Below, one piece after another: positions 54,131 through 61,519 of a stretch of 64,000 nucleotides of DNA. The notes below the pieces were generated by a model. It was not told where the DNA came from. It worked only from the letters and a program-made list of their open reading frames with translations, and did not search any database. Location: contig OZ257128.1 of the NCBI GenBank assembly GCA_965278945.1, forward strand, positions 2,976,001 to 3,040,000. Reading direction: 5' to 3'. The translations under genes were made by a program, and so were the position numbers. This DNA is from UBA10649 sp965278945 (GTDB lineage: Bacteria; Actinomycetota; Actinomycetes; S36-B12). The stretch's first letter is position 1. Each line of letters starts with the position of its first letter.

Positions 54131-54943
54131 ATGTCGAATCCACGAGAGCGCGTCACCGTCGCGTGCGAGCTGATGTCCAAGGCGGGCGGACCGGTAGCCG
54201 TCGACCAGCTCGCGGCGACGACGCATTGCAGCGCCCGCCAGTTGCAGCGCGACTTCGCCGATGTCCTCGGGGTCACCCCGCGCCAGTTCGGTCAGTCCGT
54301 GCGGACGAATCGCGCCCGTCACCTGCTGCGCTCGTCCGACACGGTCCTCGACGCAGCGTTCGCGGCGGGATACGGATCGGTCCGTGGCTTCTATGAGGAG
54401 GCCGCACAGCGCCTGGGAATGCCGCCGTCGGATTACAGCGCCGGTGCCCCCAAGCAGGTCCTGCTCTGGTCCGTCGTGAGCACCGATGTCGGCGACGTCA
54501 TCGCGGTCGCGACCCCAGTCGGCCTGGCCGCGGTGCGGATCGGCTCCGCGCCGGATCTGGAGGCCGGAATCCGGGCCGAGTTCCCGAACGCGACCCTCGA
54601 GCGAGACGATGCGGCCATGGTCGACGTGATGAATGCCCTGCGCGCGATCTGCGCGGGCAAGTCCGCGCCCGAGCTCCCGATCGATGTTCATGGGACGGCG
54701 TTCCAGGCTCGGGTGTGGAAGGCGCTTCGGGAGATTCCCGCGGGCCAGACGAGGACGTACACGCAGGTCGCCGAGGCGATCGGCAGTCCGACCTCCGTTC
54801 GGGCGGTCGCCCGTGCGTGTGCGACGAATCCCGTTGCGCTTGCCGTGCCGTGTCATCGCGTCATCCGCAGCGACGGCTCTCTCGCGGGTTACCGCTGGGG
54901 CCTGGAGGTCAAGGAATCCCTCCTCGCCCTGGAGGGTGCGTGA
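54131..54943 (+). CDS. AraC-domain / methylated-DNA–protein-cysteine methyltransferase fusion (Ada-like)
   Basis: 270 residues from ATG 54131. Residues about 8–105 are an AraC-type helix-turn-helix pair (SARQLQRDFADVLGVTPRQF, LDAAFAAGYGSVRGFYEEA). Residues 185–268 are an Ogt/Ada C-terminal domain with the acceptor Cys241 in VPCHRVI, plus the RAVARACATNPVAL recognition helix and RWGLEVKESLL. It lacks the zinc-binding methylphosphotriester domain of E. coli Ada, so activation by that route is not possible. It removes O6-methylguanine and may regulate. Stop overlaps the next start (GTGA, 54940–54943). Confidence 0.93.
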   Translation: MSNPRERVTVACELMSKAGGPVAVDQLAATTHCSARQLQRDFADVLGVTPRQFGQSVRTNRARHLLRSSDTVLDAAFAAGYGSVRGFYEEAAQRLGMPPSDYSAGAPKQVLLWSVVSTDVGDVIAVATPVGLAAVRIGSAPDLEAGIRAEFPNATLERDDAAMVDVMNALRAICAGKSAPELPIDVHGTAFQARVWKALREIPAGQTRTYTQVAEAIGSPTSVRAVARACATNPVALAVPCHRVIRSDGSLAGYRWGLEVKESLLALEGA

Positions 54944-55845
54944 GCGCTCCGACGCGCAGCTGGCTGCCGTCGTACCTTCTGCTCGCCTTGATCTGGGGCG
55001 GCTCGTTCTATTTCATGAAGCTCGGCCTGCTGTCACTGACCCCGGCAGGAGTCGCGCTCAGTCGAATAGTCCTGGGACTGCTGACCTTGCTGGTCATCAG
55101 CGCGATCACCCGGACCCGGCTGGCACCTAGGCGTGCGTGGCTGCCCCTGTTCGTCGCGGCCGCCCTGATGACCTCGGTTCCGTGGCTGCTGTTCGCCTAC
55201 GGGGAGCAGCACATCTCCTCGGCACTCGCGGGCATCATCAACGGCGCGACGCCGCTCATGACCCTTGTCGCGATCCTGCTGGTGTTTCCCGAGGAGCGAC
55301 CGACTCGGCAGCGCATGATCGGGCTGGCGGTCGGCTTCGGTGGCGTGCTCGTGGTGATGGGCATCTGGCAGGGACTGGGAGCGGCGACGTGGGTCGGGAT
55401 CATCGCGTGCACCGTGGCCATCGCCTGCTACGGGTTCTCGTTCCCCTACGTCCGTCGTCACCTGACCGGCGGGCCGAACGCCACCTCACTGGCACCGATC
55501 GCCCTGGCTACGGGCCTGATGATCATGGGCACTCTCCAGGCGATTCCCATGGTTGCGATTGGTGGCTTCTCCCAGGCTCCGATCGGGCTGTCGACAGTTC
55601 TGGGGATGCTCGCCCTCGGCTGCCTGGGCAGCGGCCTGGCCTACATCCTCAATTTCCGGGTGATCAGCGCGTCGGACGCCACGACCGCGAGCACCGTCAC
55701 CTATCTCACTCCGCTGGTCGCCGTAGTGGCCGGAGCCTTCCTGCTGGATGAGCACATCTCCTGGAACCAGCCGGTGGGCGGAGTCCTCATCGTGCTCGGC
55801 GCGGCGACCGCGCAGGGCATCATTCACGCTCGTAGGCGAGAATGA
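54940..55845 (+). CDS. EamA-family (DMT) transporter
   Basis: 301 residues from GTG 54940, coupled to the Ada-like gene. Ten helices in two EamA repeats: the first begins LLALIWGGSFYFMKLGL and ends EERPTRQRMIGLAVGFGGVL; the second has GLAYILNFRVISASDATTAS and PLVAVVAGAFLLDEHISWNQ. Drug/metabolite exporter of unknown substrate. A product of DNA-damage chemistry or a metabolite might be exported, but that is speculation. The next gene starts seven bases after the stop. Confidence 0.92.
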   Translation: MSAPTRSWLPSYLLLALIWGGSFYFMKLGLLSLTPAGVALSRIVLGLLTLLVISAITRTRLAPRRAWLPLFVAAALMTSVPWLLFAYGEQHISSALAGIINGATPLMTLVAILLVFPEERPTRQRMIGLAVGFGGVLVVMGIWQGLGAATWVGIIACTVAIACYGFSFPYVRRHLTGGPNATSLAPIALATGLMIMGTLQAIPMVAIGGFSQAPIGLSTVLGMLALGCLGSGLAYILNFRVISASDATTASTVTYLTPLVAVVAGAFLLDEHISWNQPVGGVLIVLGAATAQGIIHARRRE

Positions 55846-55852
55846 GTGGGCC

Positions 55853-57124
55853 ATGACCACTTCGCCTGCCCTCGCGGACACCGACGTCCTTGTCGTGGGC
55901 GCCGGGCCCGCCGGTTCGGCAACTGCCGCATGGGCAGCGCGGGCGGGCCTTGATGTCACCCTCGTCGACGCGGAGACGTTCCCACGCGACAAGCCGTGCG
56001 GTGATGGCCTGACCCCTCGGGCGATCGCCGAACTCGATCAACTGGGCCTGTCCGGATGGCTCGACGGTCGCGCGCGCAACCGGGGACTGCGGGCGATGGG
56101 ATTCGGCCAGGAGCTGTATCTGCCGTGGCCGGGTGGATCGCTTCCTAGCTATGGAGGCGCGGCACCTCGACTGGAACTCGATCACGCGATCCGCCAGGTC
56201 GCGCTCGATGCGGGCGTCACTGCGATCGAGGGTCATCGGGCCGTCGACGTGCGCATAGAGGCCGGCCAGGTCCGTGCCGTTCAGTTCGTGTCGGGCACCG
56301 GCTCGTCCGCCGTCCACTCCGAGATCACGTGCCGCCGATTGGTGATTGCCGATGGCGCGAAATCACAGCTGGGCCGTCGACTCGGCCGCACCTGGCATCG
56401 GAGCACGGCGTATGGGGTGGCCGCGCGCGCCTACATCAAGTCCCACCGCAGTGATGACCCGTGGATCTCCTCTCACCTGGAACTGCGCGGTGAGCAGAAC
56501 GAGCTGCTGTCCGGGTACGGATGGGTTTTCCCGCTCGGCGACGGAGAGGTGAACGTCGGCGTCGGGACTCTCGCGACCGACAAGCATCCAGCGGACGTCA
56601 ACCTGCGCGGGTTGCTCGCGCACTACGCGCAGGAGCAACGAGAGGACTGGCAGTTCGAGGGCGACATCCGTGCCCCCTGGTCGGCGCTCCTGCCGATGGG
56701 CGGCGCAGTCAGCGGCGTGGCGGGACCGAACTGGCTGCTGGTCGGCGACGCCGCCGGCTGCGTAAACCCGCTCAACGGCGAGGGCATCGACTACGGCCTG
56801 GAGACCGGCCATCTGGCCGCCCAGCTGCTGTCGAGCACCGTCGCGACCTCCTCGCTCGACTACGAACGGCACTGGGCCCCGATCCTCAAGAACCGCTACG
56901 GATCGGCGTTCTCCATCGCCCGGCGACTGGCCGGACTGCTCACGATGCCGCGCCTGCTGCCAACGCTGGGCCCGGTCGGCATGCGATCACGTCCATTGAT
57001 GACCGTCGCGCTGCGCGTCATGGGAAACCTCGTCACTCCCGAGGACACCGACACGGTCGCTCGAGTGTGGCGGGCGGCCGGCCGCGCGAGCATCAGGCTC
57101 GACGACCGACCGCCGTTCTCGTAG
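55853..57124 (+). CDS. Geranylgeranyl reductase family FAD-dependent oxidoreductase
   Basis: 423 residues from ATG 55853. FAD-binding GxGxxG: VLVVGAGPAGSATAAWAARA at about 10–29, the family marker FPRDKPCGDGLTPRAI, and the second FAD motif VGDAAGCVNPLNGEGIDYGL. These enzymes saturate isoprenoid chains; in actinobacteria the relative MenJ reduces one double bond of menaquinone, which is a plausible role here. The C-terminal helices (about 345–395) may contact the membrane. Confidence 0.9.
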   Translation: MTTSPALADTDVLVVGAGPAGSATAAWAARAGLDVTLVDAETFPRDKPCGDGLTPRAIAELDQLGLSGWLDGRARNRGLRAMGFGQELYLPWPGGSLPSYGGAAPRLELDHAIRQVALDAGVTAIEGHRAVDVRIEAGQVRAVQFVSGTGSSAVHSEITCRRLVIADGAKSQLGRRLGRTWHRSTAYGVAARAYIKSHRSDDPWISSHLELRGEQNELLSGYGWVFPLGDGEVNVGVGTLATDKHPADVNLRGLLAHYAQEQREDWQFEGDIRAPWSALLPMGGAVSGVAGPNWLLVGDAAGCVNPLNGEGIDYGLETGHLAAQLLSSTVATSSLDYERHWAPILKNRYGSAFSIARRLAGLLTMPRLLPTLGPVGMRSRPLMTVALRVMGNLVTPEDTDTVARVWRAAGRASIRLDDRPPFS

Positions 57125-57132
57125 ATCCGTCG

Positions 57133-57627
57133 TTACGCGGCCGGGCCCTTCGCTCGGGCCTCACGAACCGAGCCCATCGCCTGCTCGAGCTCGGCAAGCC
57201 AGTCGCCCTCGTGCTGGCCGACCAGCCGCACGCACCAAGCCAGCGCGTCCGACCGTGACCGCGCGACTCCCGCCTCGACCAGCGTGTCGAGCACGCGGCG
57301 CTGGGGCTGGATGAGCCGAGTCATGGTCGGCACGGAGAGCCGAGTGAAGACCTCGGTCGTGTCACCGCACGTGACGCCCCACGCGACCTTGCGGTCGGTG
57401 CGCGCCTCGAGCTCACGGGCGATCTCGATGCGTTGGACGCGGGTGTCCTCGCGAAATCTCTTGATCCGCCCGCTCTGGCTGTCGGGGGAGTCGGCCGGGG
57501 TGTCGATCGTGCCGACGATGAGGATCTCCTCGCGATCGACGGTGACGGCGAGGTCGCTGAACCACTCGGACGGCAGCCGTCCGGTCAGCCATTCGGAAAC
57601 GCTGAAGGTGCTCTGCTGTGTAGTCAT
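57133..57627 (-). CDS. Conserved protein with ribbon-helix-helix-like segment, possible autorepressor
   Basis: 164 residues, ATG start. The first 60 residues form a small alpha/beta region (EWFSDLAVTVDREEILIVGT), residues 65–100 contain RVQRIEIARELEARTDRKVAWG, and residues 110–138 (RRVLDTLVEAGVARSRSDAL followed by AWCV) resemble a ribbon-helix-helix. No Shine-Dalgarno precedes the ATG; instead a TGTAAT dyad overlaps it, suggesting a leaderless mRNA under operator control. I recognise the protein as conserved in actinobacteria but know no function. Confidence 0.72.
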   Translation of the reverse strand: MTTQQSTFSVSEWLTGRLPSEWFSDLAVTVDREEILIVGTIDTPADSPDSQSGRIKRFREDTRVQRIEIARELEARTDRKVAWGVTCGDTTEVFTRLSVPTMTRLIQPQRRVLDTLVEAGVARSRSDALAWCVRLVGQHEGDWLAELEQAMGSVREARAKGPAA

Positions 57628-57650
57628 GTAATGACAATTACACGATTACA
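57627..57650. promoter_or_regulatory. TGTAAT operator overlapping the start codon
   Basis: On the minus strand three TGTAAT-type half-sites precede and include the ATG: TGTAAT, CG, TGTAAT, TGTC, ATTACA. On the plus strand the perfect dyad TGTAATGACAATTACA occupies 57627–57642 and a further ATTACA 57645–57650. It is an AT-rich island in a GC-rich region, typical of an autoregulatory operator/promoter. Confidence 0.6.
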
Positions 57651-57659
57651 CAGCCTTCG

Positions 57660-57965
57660 CTAGCCCTGTTCGCCATGGGCGAAGTGCTCGACGACCGGGG
57701 GCGCGGCGAAATGACCGCCGATCAGCGCGCGCCATTCGGTGAACAGCTCGCCTTCTCGAAAGCCCTCCACATGGTCGGCCAGGGTCTCCCACCGGATCGA
57801 GAACATGTAAGTCGACGGACGCTCCACACCCCAGCCGTGCCCGGTGAACTCGATGAACCCGGCCGCCCTGGGCAGCACCGTGGCGGCGGCCTGCAGGAGA
57901 TCGGATTCAAAATCGGCCTCGCGGCCGGGCAGCACGTCGACGTGGGCGATCTCCAGCACGCTCAC
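57660..57965 (-). CDS. Antibiotic biosynthesis monooxygenase (ABM) domain protein
   Basis: 101 residues from GTG 57965, overlapping the stop of the preceding gene (GTGA). Dimeric alpha-beta barrel of the ABM type: VLEIAHVDVLPGREADFESD, then AAGFIEFTGHGWGVERPSTY and SIRWETLADHVEGFREGELF. Such small proteins act as cofactor-free oxygenases or heme-degrading enzymes; the substrate is unknown. It is cotranscribed with another barrel protein upstream. Confidence 0.85.
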   Translation of the reverse strand: MSVLEIAHVDVLPGREADFESDLLQAAATVLPRAAGFIEFTGHGWGVERPSTYMFSIRWETLADHVEGFREGELFTEWRALIGGHFAAPPVVEHFAHGEQG

Positions 57966-58333
57966 AGTGACCAGTCCTCCACGAGCACCGCTTCTTGCAT
58001 GGCCATGCGCAGGGGCTCCATCCGCAGGATCGCCGGCGGTGCACCGAGCAGGTCGGGCATCGTCTGCATCATCGAGGCGAAGCCGGAGGACGCTCGGTGC
58101 GCGTTCTCGGCCTCGTCGTCCTTGAACATCTCGTACAGCCACACGATCGACTCGTCGTCGGGATCCAAGGACACCACCATGATCTCGGTGCCCGGCTCCT
58201 CGGCCAGCCCGTCGACGTAGGTGTTAAGCATGTCGAGCATCGCCGGTCGCCGACCGGCCTCGCACGTCAGGCGCACGAGCATCGCCCGGCGGCCGGGCAG
58301 GAACGCCTGGACCGGCTCGGCGCCGTCACTCAT
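57962..58333 (-). CDS. Dimeric alpha-beta barrel (ABM-like) protein
   Basis: 123 residues, ATG start nine bases after the fcl stop. MLVRLTCEAGRRPAMLDMLN, GTEIMVVSLDPDDESIVWLY and EMFKDDEAENAHRASSGFAS give the barrel pattern of quinol/ABM monooxygenases. It overlaps the next ABM gene by four bases. A heterodimer or two-step reaction is possible but not shown. Confidence 0.8.
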   Translation of the reverse strand: MSDGAEPVQAFLPGRRAMLVRLTCEAGRRPAMLDMLNTYVDGLAEEPGTEIMVVSLDPDDESIVWLYEMFKDDEAENAHRASSGFASMMQTMPDLLGAPPAILRMEPLRMAMQEAVLVEDWSL

Positions 58334-58342
58334 GCCTGCTCC

Positions 58343-59287
58343 TCATGCGACGTTCTCGACGTACCACTCGTAGGTGCTCGCCACGCCATCGCGAAGCTTG
58401 ATCGTCGGGAACCACCCGAGGTCATTGATGCGCGTCGTGTCGAGAAGCTTGCGGGGCATGCCGTCCGGCTTGGAGGTATCCCACTCGATGGTGCCCTCGT
58501 AGCCGATCACTGCGGCAACCGTCTCTGCGAGTTCCTTGATCGGCATGTCGTCGCCGAGTCCGACGTTGATCGTCTCCGCGGAGTCGTACTTCTGCAGGAG
58601 CATCAACGCCGCCTGCGCGAGATCGTCGACGTGCAAGAACTCACGGCGCGGCGCGCCGGTTCCCCACACGGTGACGGTCGGGGCGCCGTTGAGCTTGGCT
58701 TCGTGGAAGCGATGAATGAAGGCCGGCAGGACGTGCGAGGTCTGCAGGTCAAAGTTGTCGAGCGGTCCGTACAGGTTCGTCGGCATCGCCGAGATCCAGT
58801 GGCGCCCGTACTGAGTGCGGTGGGCCTCGATGTAGAAGATGCCGGCGATCTTCGCCATCGCATATGCCTGGTTGGTGGGCTCGAGCGGACCGGTCATCAG
58901 CGAGGACTCACGGATCGGCTGGGTGGCATGACGGGGGTAGATGCAGGACGACCCGAGGAACAGCAGGCGGTCGACATCAGCGGTATGCGCGGCATCCATG
59001 ACATTCGTCTGGATCAGCAGGTTGTCCTTGAGGAACTCAACGGGGTAGGTGGAGTTAGCCATGATCCCGCCTACCCGCGCGGCGGCGTCGATGATGACAT
59101 CGGGCTTCGCGCCGAGGATCGCGTCGTGAGTGGACTCCCGGTCGCGCAGGTCCAGTTCGCTCGAACGCCAGCCGACGATCTCGCCCACACCAGCGGACTT
59201 CAACGCGCGCACGATGGCCGATCCGACGAGTCCGTTGTGGCCTGCGACGTAGACCTTCACGTCGTTCCACGGAAATTCGGTCCGCAT
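58343..59287 (-). CDS. fcl: GDP-L-fucose synthase
   Basis: 314 residues from ATG 59287. Short-chain dehydrogenase that epimerises and reduces GDP-4-keto-6-deoxymannose to GDP-L-fucose using NADPH. Rossmann motif VYVAGHNGLVGSAIVRAL, AARVGGIMANSTYPVEFL, catalytic Ser in FLGSSCIYPRHATQPI and Tyr-Lys in YAMAKIAG, and the C-terminal VWGTGAPRREFLHVDDLA. GDP-mannose dehydratase is not in the window. The 3' end is nine bases before the barrel gene. Confidence 0.94.
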   Translation of the reverse strand: MRTEFPWNDVKVYVAGHNGLVGSAIVRALKSAGVGEIVGWRSSELDLRDRESTHDAILGAKPDVIIDAAARVGGIMANSTYPVEFLKDNLLIQTNVMDAAHTADVDRLLFLGSSCIYPRHATQPIRESSLMTGPLEPTNQAYAMAKIAGIFYIEAHRTQYGRHWISAMPTNLYGPLDNFDLQTSHVLPAFIHRFHEAKLNGAPTVTVWGTGAPRREFLHVDDLAQAALMLLQKYDSAETINVGLGDDMPIKELAETVAAVIGYEGTIEWDTSKPDGMPRKLLDTTRINDLGWFPTIKLRDGVASTYEWYVENVA

Positions 59288-59318
59288 GGGTCCCAAGTGT
59301 AGGTGGAAGGATAGGGAC

Positions 59319-60545
59319 ATGAGAGTCGTGACCATCGAGCAGTTGACGAAGGTGCTGGCCAGCCTGCCTGAGAACCCACGAGTGGTGGCCTCGGGTAACT
59401 TCGCCACACCGACCGTGCTGCTGGATGCCCTCGACGGCGCAGTGCCCGAATACCGCCTGCACATGCTCAATGCCCAGGGAAAGCTCCCCGACCGCCCCGG
59501 CATCACGTATGAGACCGCATTCGTGGGCCCGGCCATGCGCGGTCATGCGCGCCTGGAGTACATCCCGTGCCGACTCAGCCTCGTGCCCGTGCTCTTTCGC
59601 GACCACTACCGGCCCGATGTCGTACTGCTCCACACCTCGTCGCGTCGGTTCGACACGGTGAGCCTGGGCACCGAGGTGAACATCCTGCCGGCGGCCATCG
59701 AGACGGTCAGGGAACGCGGCGGTCTGGTGATTGCCCAGGCGAACCCGCAGATGCCCTACACGTACGGCGATGCGCAGATCTACGACTACGAGATCGACTA
59801 CCTCGTCGAGGTCGACGAGCCGTTGCCCACGCACACATCAGGCGGGCTCGACGACGTCTCGCGGGAGATCGGCTCGCTCATCGCCGCGTCCGTCGAGGAC
59901 AACTCCACGCTGCAGCTGGGGATCGGCTCGGTTCCTGACGCCGTGCTCGCCTCGCTCACCAAGCGCAAGGGAATGCGCATCTGGACCGAGATGTTCAGCG
60001 ACGGAGTCCTCGAGCTGAATCGTCAGGGCGCCCTCGACAAGGACGTGCCGATCACCGCGTCCTTCATCTTCGGGTCTCCCGAGCTCTACGAGTGGATCAA
60101 CCTCAACAAGTGGATCCGCATGCTGCGCACCGAGCACACGAACGACCCGGCGCAGATCGCTCGACAGGCTCGGATGACAAGCGTCAATGCCGCCCTGCAG
60201 GTCGACCTGTTCGATCAGGCGAACGCGAGCCGCATGAAGGGCCGCATCTACTCCGGGTTTGGCGGCTCGACGGACTTCATCGTCGGTGCCCTGCACGCGC
60301 GCGGCGGCCAGTCGTTCATCGCGTTGCCGTCATGGCACAAGAAGGCGAATGTGTCGACGATCGTGCCCAGACTGCAGGAGCCAGTCACCAGCTTCGAGCA
60401 CAGCGCGGTGGCGACGGAGAACGGTATTGCGCGCGTGTTCGGTCGCGGCCAGAGTGAGCGCGTGAGGAACATCATCGATCAGGCGGCGCATCCCGAAGCA
60501 CGCGAGGAGTTGCGCGAGGCGGCCGTGAGCATGGGCCTGCTGTAG
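59319..60545 (+). CDS. Acetyl-CoA hydrolase/4-hydroxybutyrate CoA-transferase family protein
   Basis: 408 residues from ATG 59319 with GGAAGGA about eight bases upstream. CoA-transferase family I/cat1-type: MLNAQGKLPDRPGITYETAF, the catalytic-Glu segment IWTEMFSDGVLELN, and the C-terminal GFGGSTDFIVGALHARGG and ATENGIARVFGRGQSERVRN. It moves CoA between acyl groups and acetate or hydrolyses acetyl-CoA. The next gene starts at the base after its stop, so both are cotranscribed. Confidence 0.9.
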   Translation: MRVVTIEQLTKVLASLPENPRVVASGNFATPTVLLDALDGAVPEYRLHMLNAQGKLPDRPGITYETAFVGPAMRGHARLEYIPCRLSLVPVLFRDHYRPDVVLLHTSSRRFDTVSLGTEVNILPAAIETVRERGGLVIAQANPQMPYTYGDAQIYDYEIDYLVEVDEPLPTHTSGGLDDVSREIGSLIAASVEDNSTLQLGIGSVPDAVLASLTKRKGMRIWTEMFSDGVLELNRQGALDKDVPITASFIFGSPELYEWINLNKWIRMLRTEHTNDPAQIARQARMTSVNAALQVDLFDQANASRMKGRIYSGFGGSTDFIVGALHARGGQSFIALPSWHKKANVSTIVPRLQEPVTSFEHSAVATENGIARVFGRGQSERVRNIIDQAAHPEAREELREAAVSMGLL

Positions 60546-61421
60546 ATGCCCGAGCTGCCAGAAGTCGAGGCCCTGGCCCGATTCCTCAGCGACCGGCTTA
60601 CTGGTCAGCGGGTGGCGGACGTGACCCTCGCGAGCCTCAGCGCGATCAAGACCTTCGCACCGCCGGTGACCGACCTGGTGGGCAAGCATGTACTCGGAGT
60701 GAGCAGGCATGGCAAGTTCCTCGACCTGGCGACGGATGACGGACCGCACCTGGTGTGGCACCTCTCGCGCGCGGGCTGGGTGCAGTGGCGCGAGGAGCTG
60801 CTGACGTCGGCGGTGAATCCCGGCAAGGGGCCGCTGGCTCTGCGAATGGGATTCGTGTCCGACGACGGCGAGCCGACCGGCCGTATCGACATCACGGAGG
60901 CCGGAACCAAGAAGCGGCTCGCGATCTATGTCGTCGATGATCCGACCACGGTGCCGGGCATCGCCCGCCTTGGTCCCGATGCGCTGGAGATGACCGAGGA
61001 CGAGTTCGCCGCGATCCTCACCGCGGCGGGGCGGTCGCAGATCAAGGGCGTTCTACGCGATCAGTCGACCATCGCTGGGATCGGCAATGCCTACAGCGAC
61101 GAGATCCTGCACGCCGCGCGCATCTCGCCCTTCCACGCGTGCTCGACGCTGTCGCAGGACGAGGTGTCCGCGCTGTACGAGTGCATCCGCACGACGCTCA
61201 GCACGGCGATCGCCAACAGCGTCGGCCATGGCACCGGAACGCTGAAGGCCGAGAAGAAGGCCAATCTCGCGGTACATGGCCGCGCGGGAGAGGCGTGCCC
61301 GGTGTGCGGTGACGTCGTGCGCCAGGTGTCCTTCGCCGACTCCTCACTCGAGTACTGCGCGACCTGCCAGACCGGAGGCAAGCCGCTGGCTGACCGAAGG
61401 ATGAGCCGGCTACTGAAGTAG
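60546..61421 (+). CDS. Formamidopyrimidine/endonuclease VIII-type DNA glycosylase
   Basis: 291 residues from ATG 60546. The N-terminal catalytic PELPEVEAL (Pro2 Schiff base, Glu3), the helix-two-turn-helix IKGVLRDQSTIAGIGNAYSD, and a C-terminal zinc finger (CPVCGDVVRQ and SSLEYCATCQTGG) show an intact Fpg/Nei glycosylase/lyase for oxidised bases. Actinobacteria have several paralogues (Fpg and Nei types), and the exact specificity is unclear. Starts immediately after the CoA-transferase stop. Confidence 0.92.
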   Translation: MPELPEVEALARFLSDRLTGQRVADVTLASLSAIKTFAPPVTDLVGKHVLGVSRHGKFLDLATDDGPHLVWHLSRAGWVQWREELLTSAVNPGKGPLALRMGFVSDDGEPTGRIDITEAGTKKRLAIYVVDDPTTVPGIARLGPDALEMTEDEFAAILTAAGRSQIKGVLRDQSTIAGIGNAYSDEILHAARISPFHACSTLSQDEVSALYECIRTTLSTAIANSVGHGTGTLKAEKKANLAVHGRAGEACPVCGDVVRQVSFADSSLEYCATCQTGGKPLADRRMSRLLK

Positions 61422-61519
61422 TCAGTTCGACTCGAGGTTTGGCAGCGAACGCATTGGGTATGACACCCTCGACCGACCGTCGCGACCGCGCTCGAGGGTC
61501 CACGTTGCAAGGGAGTGCT

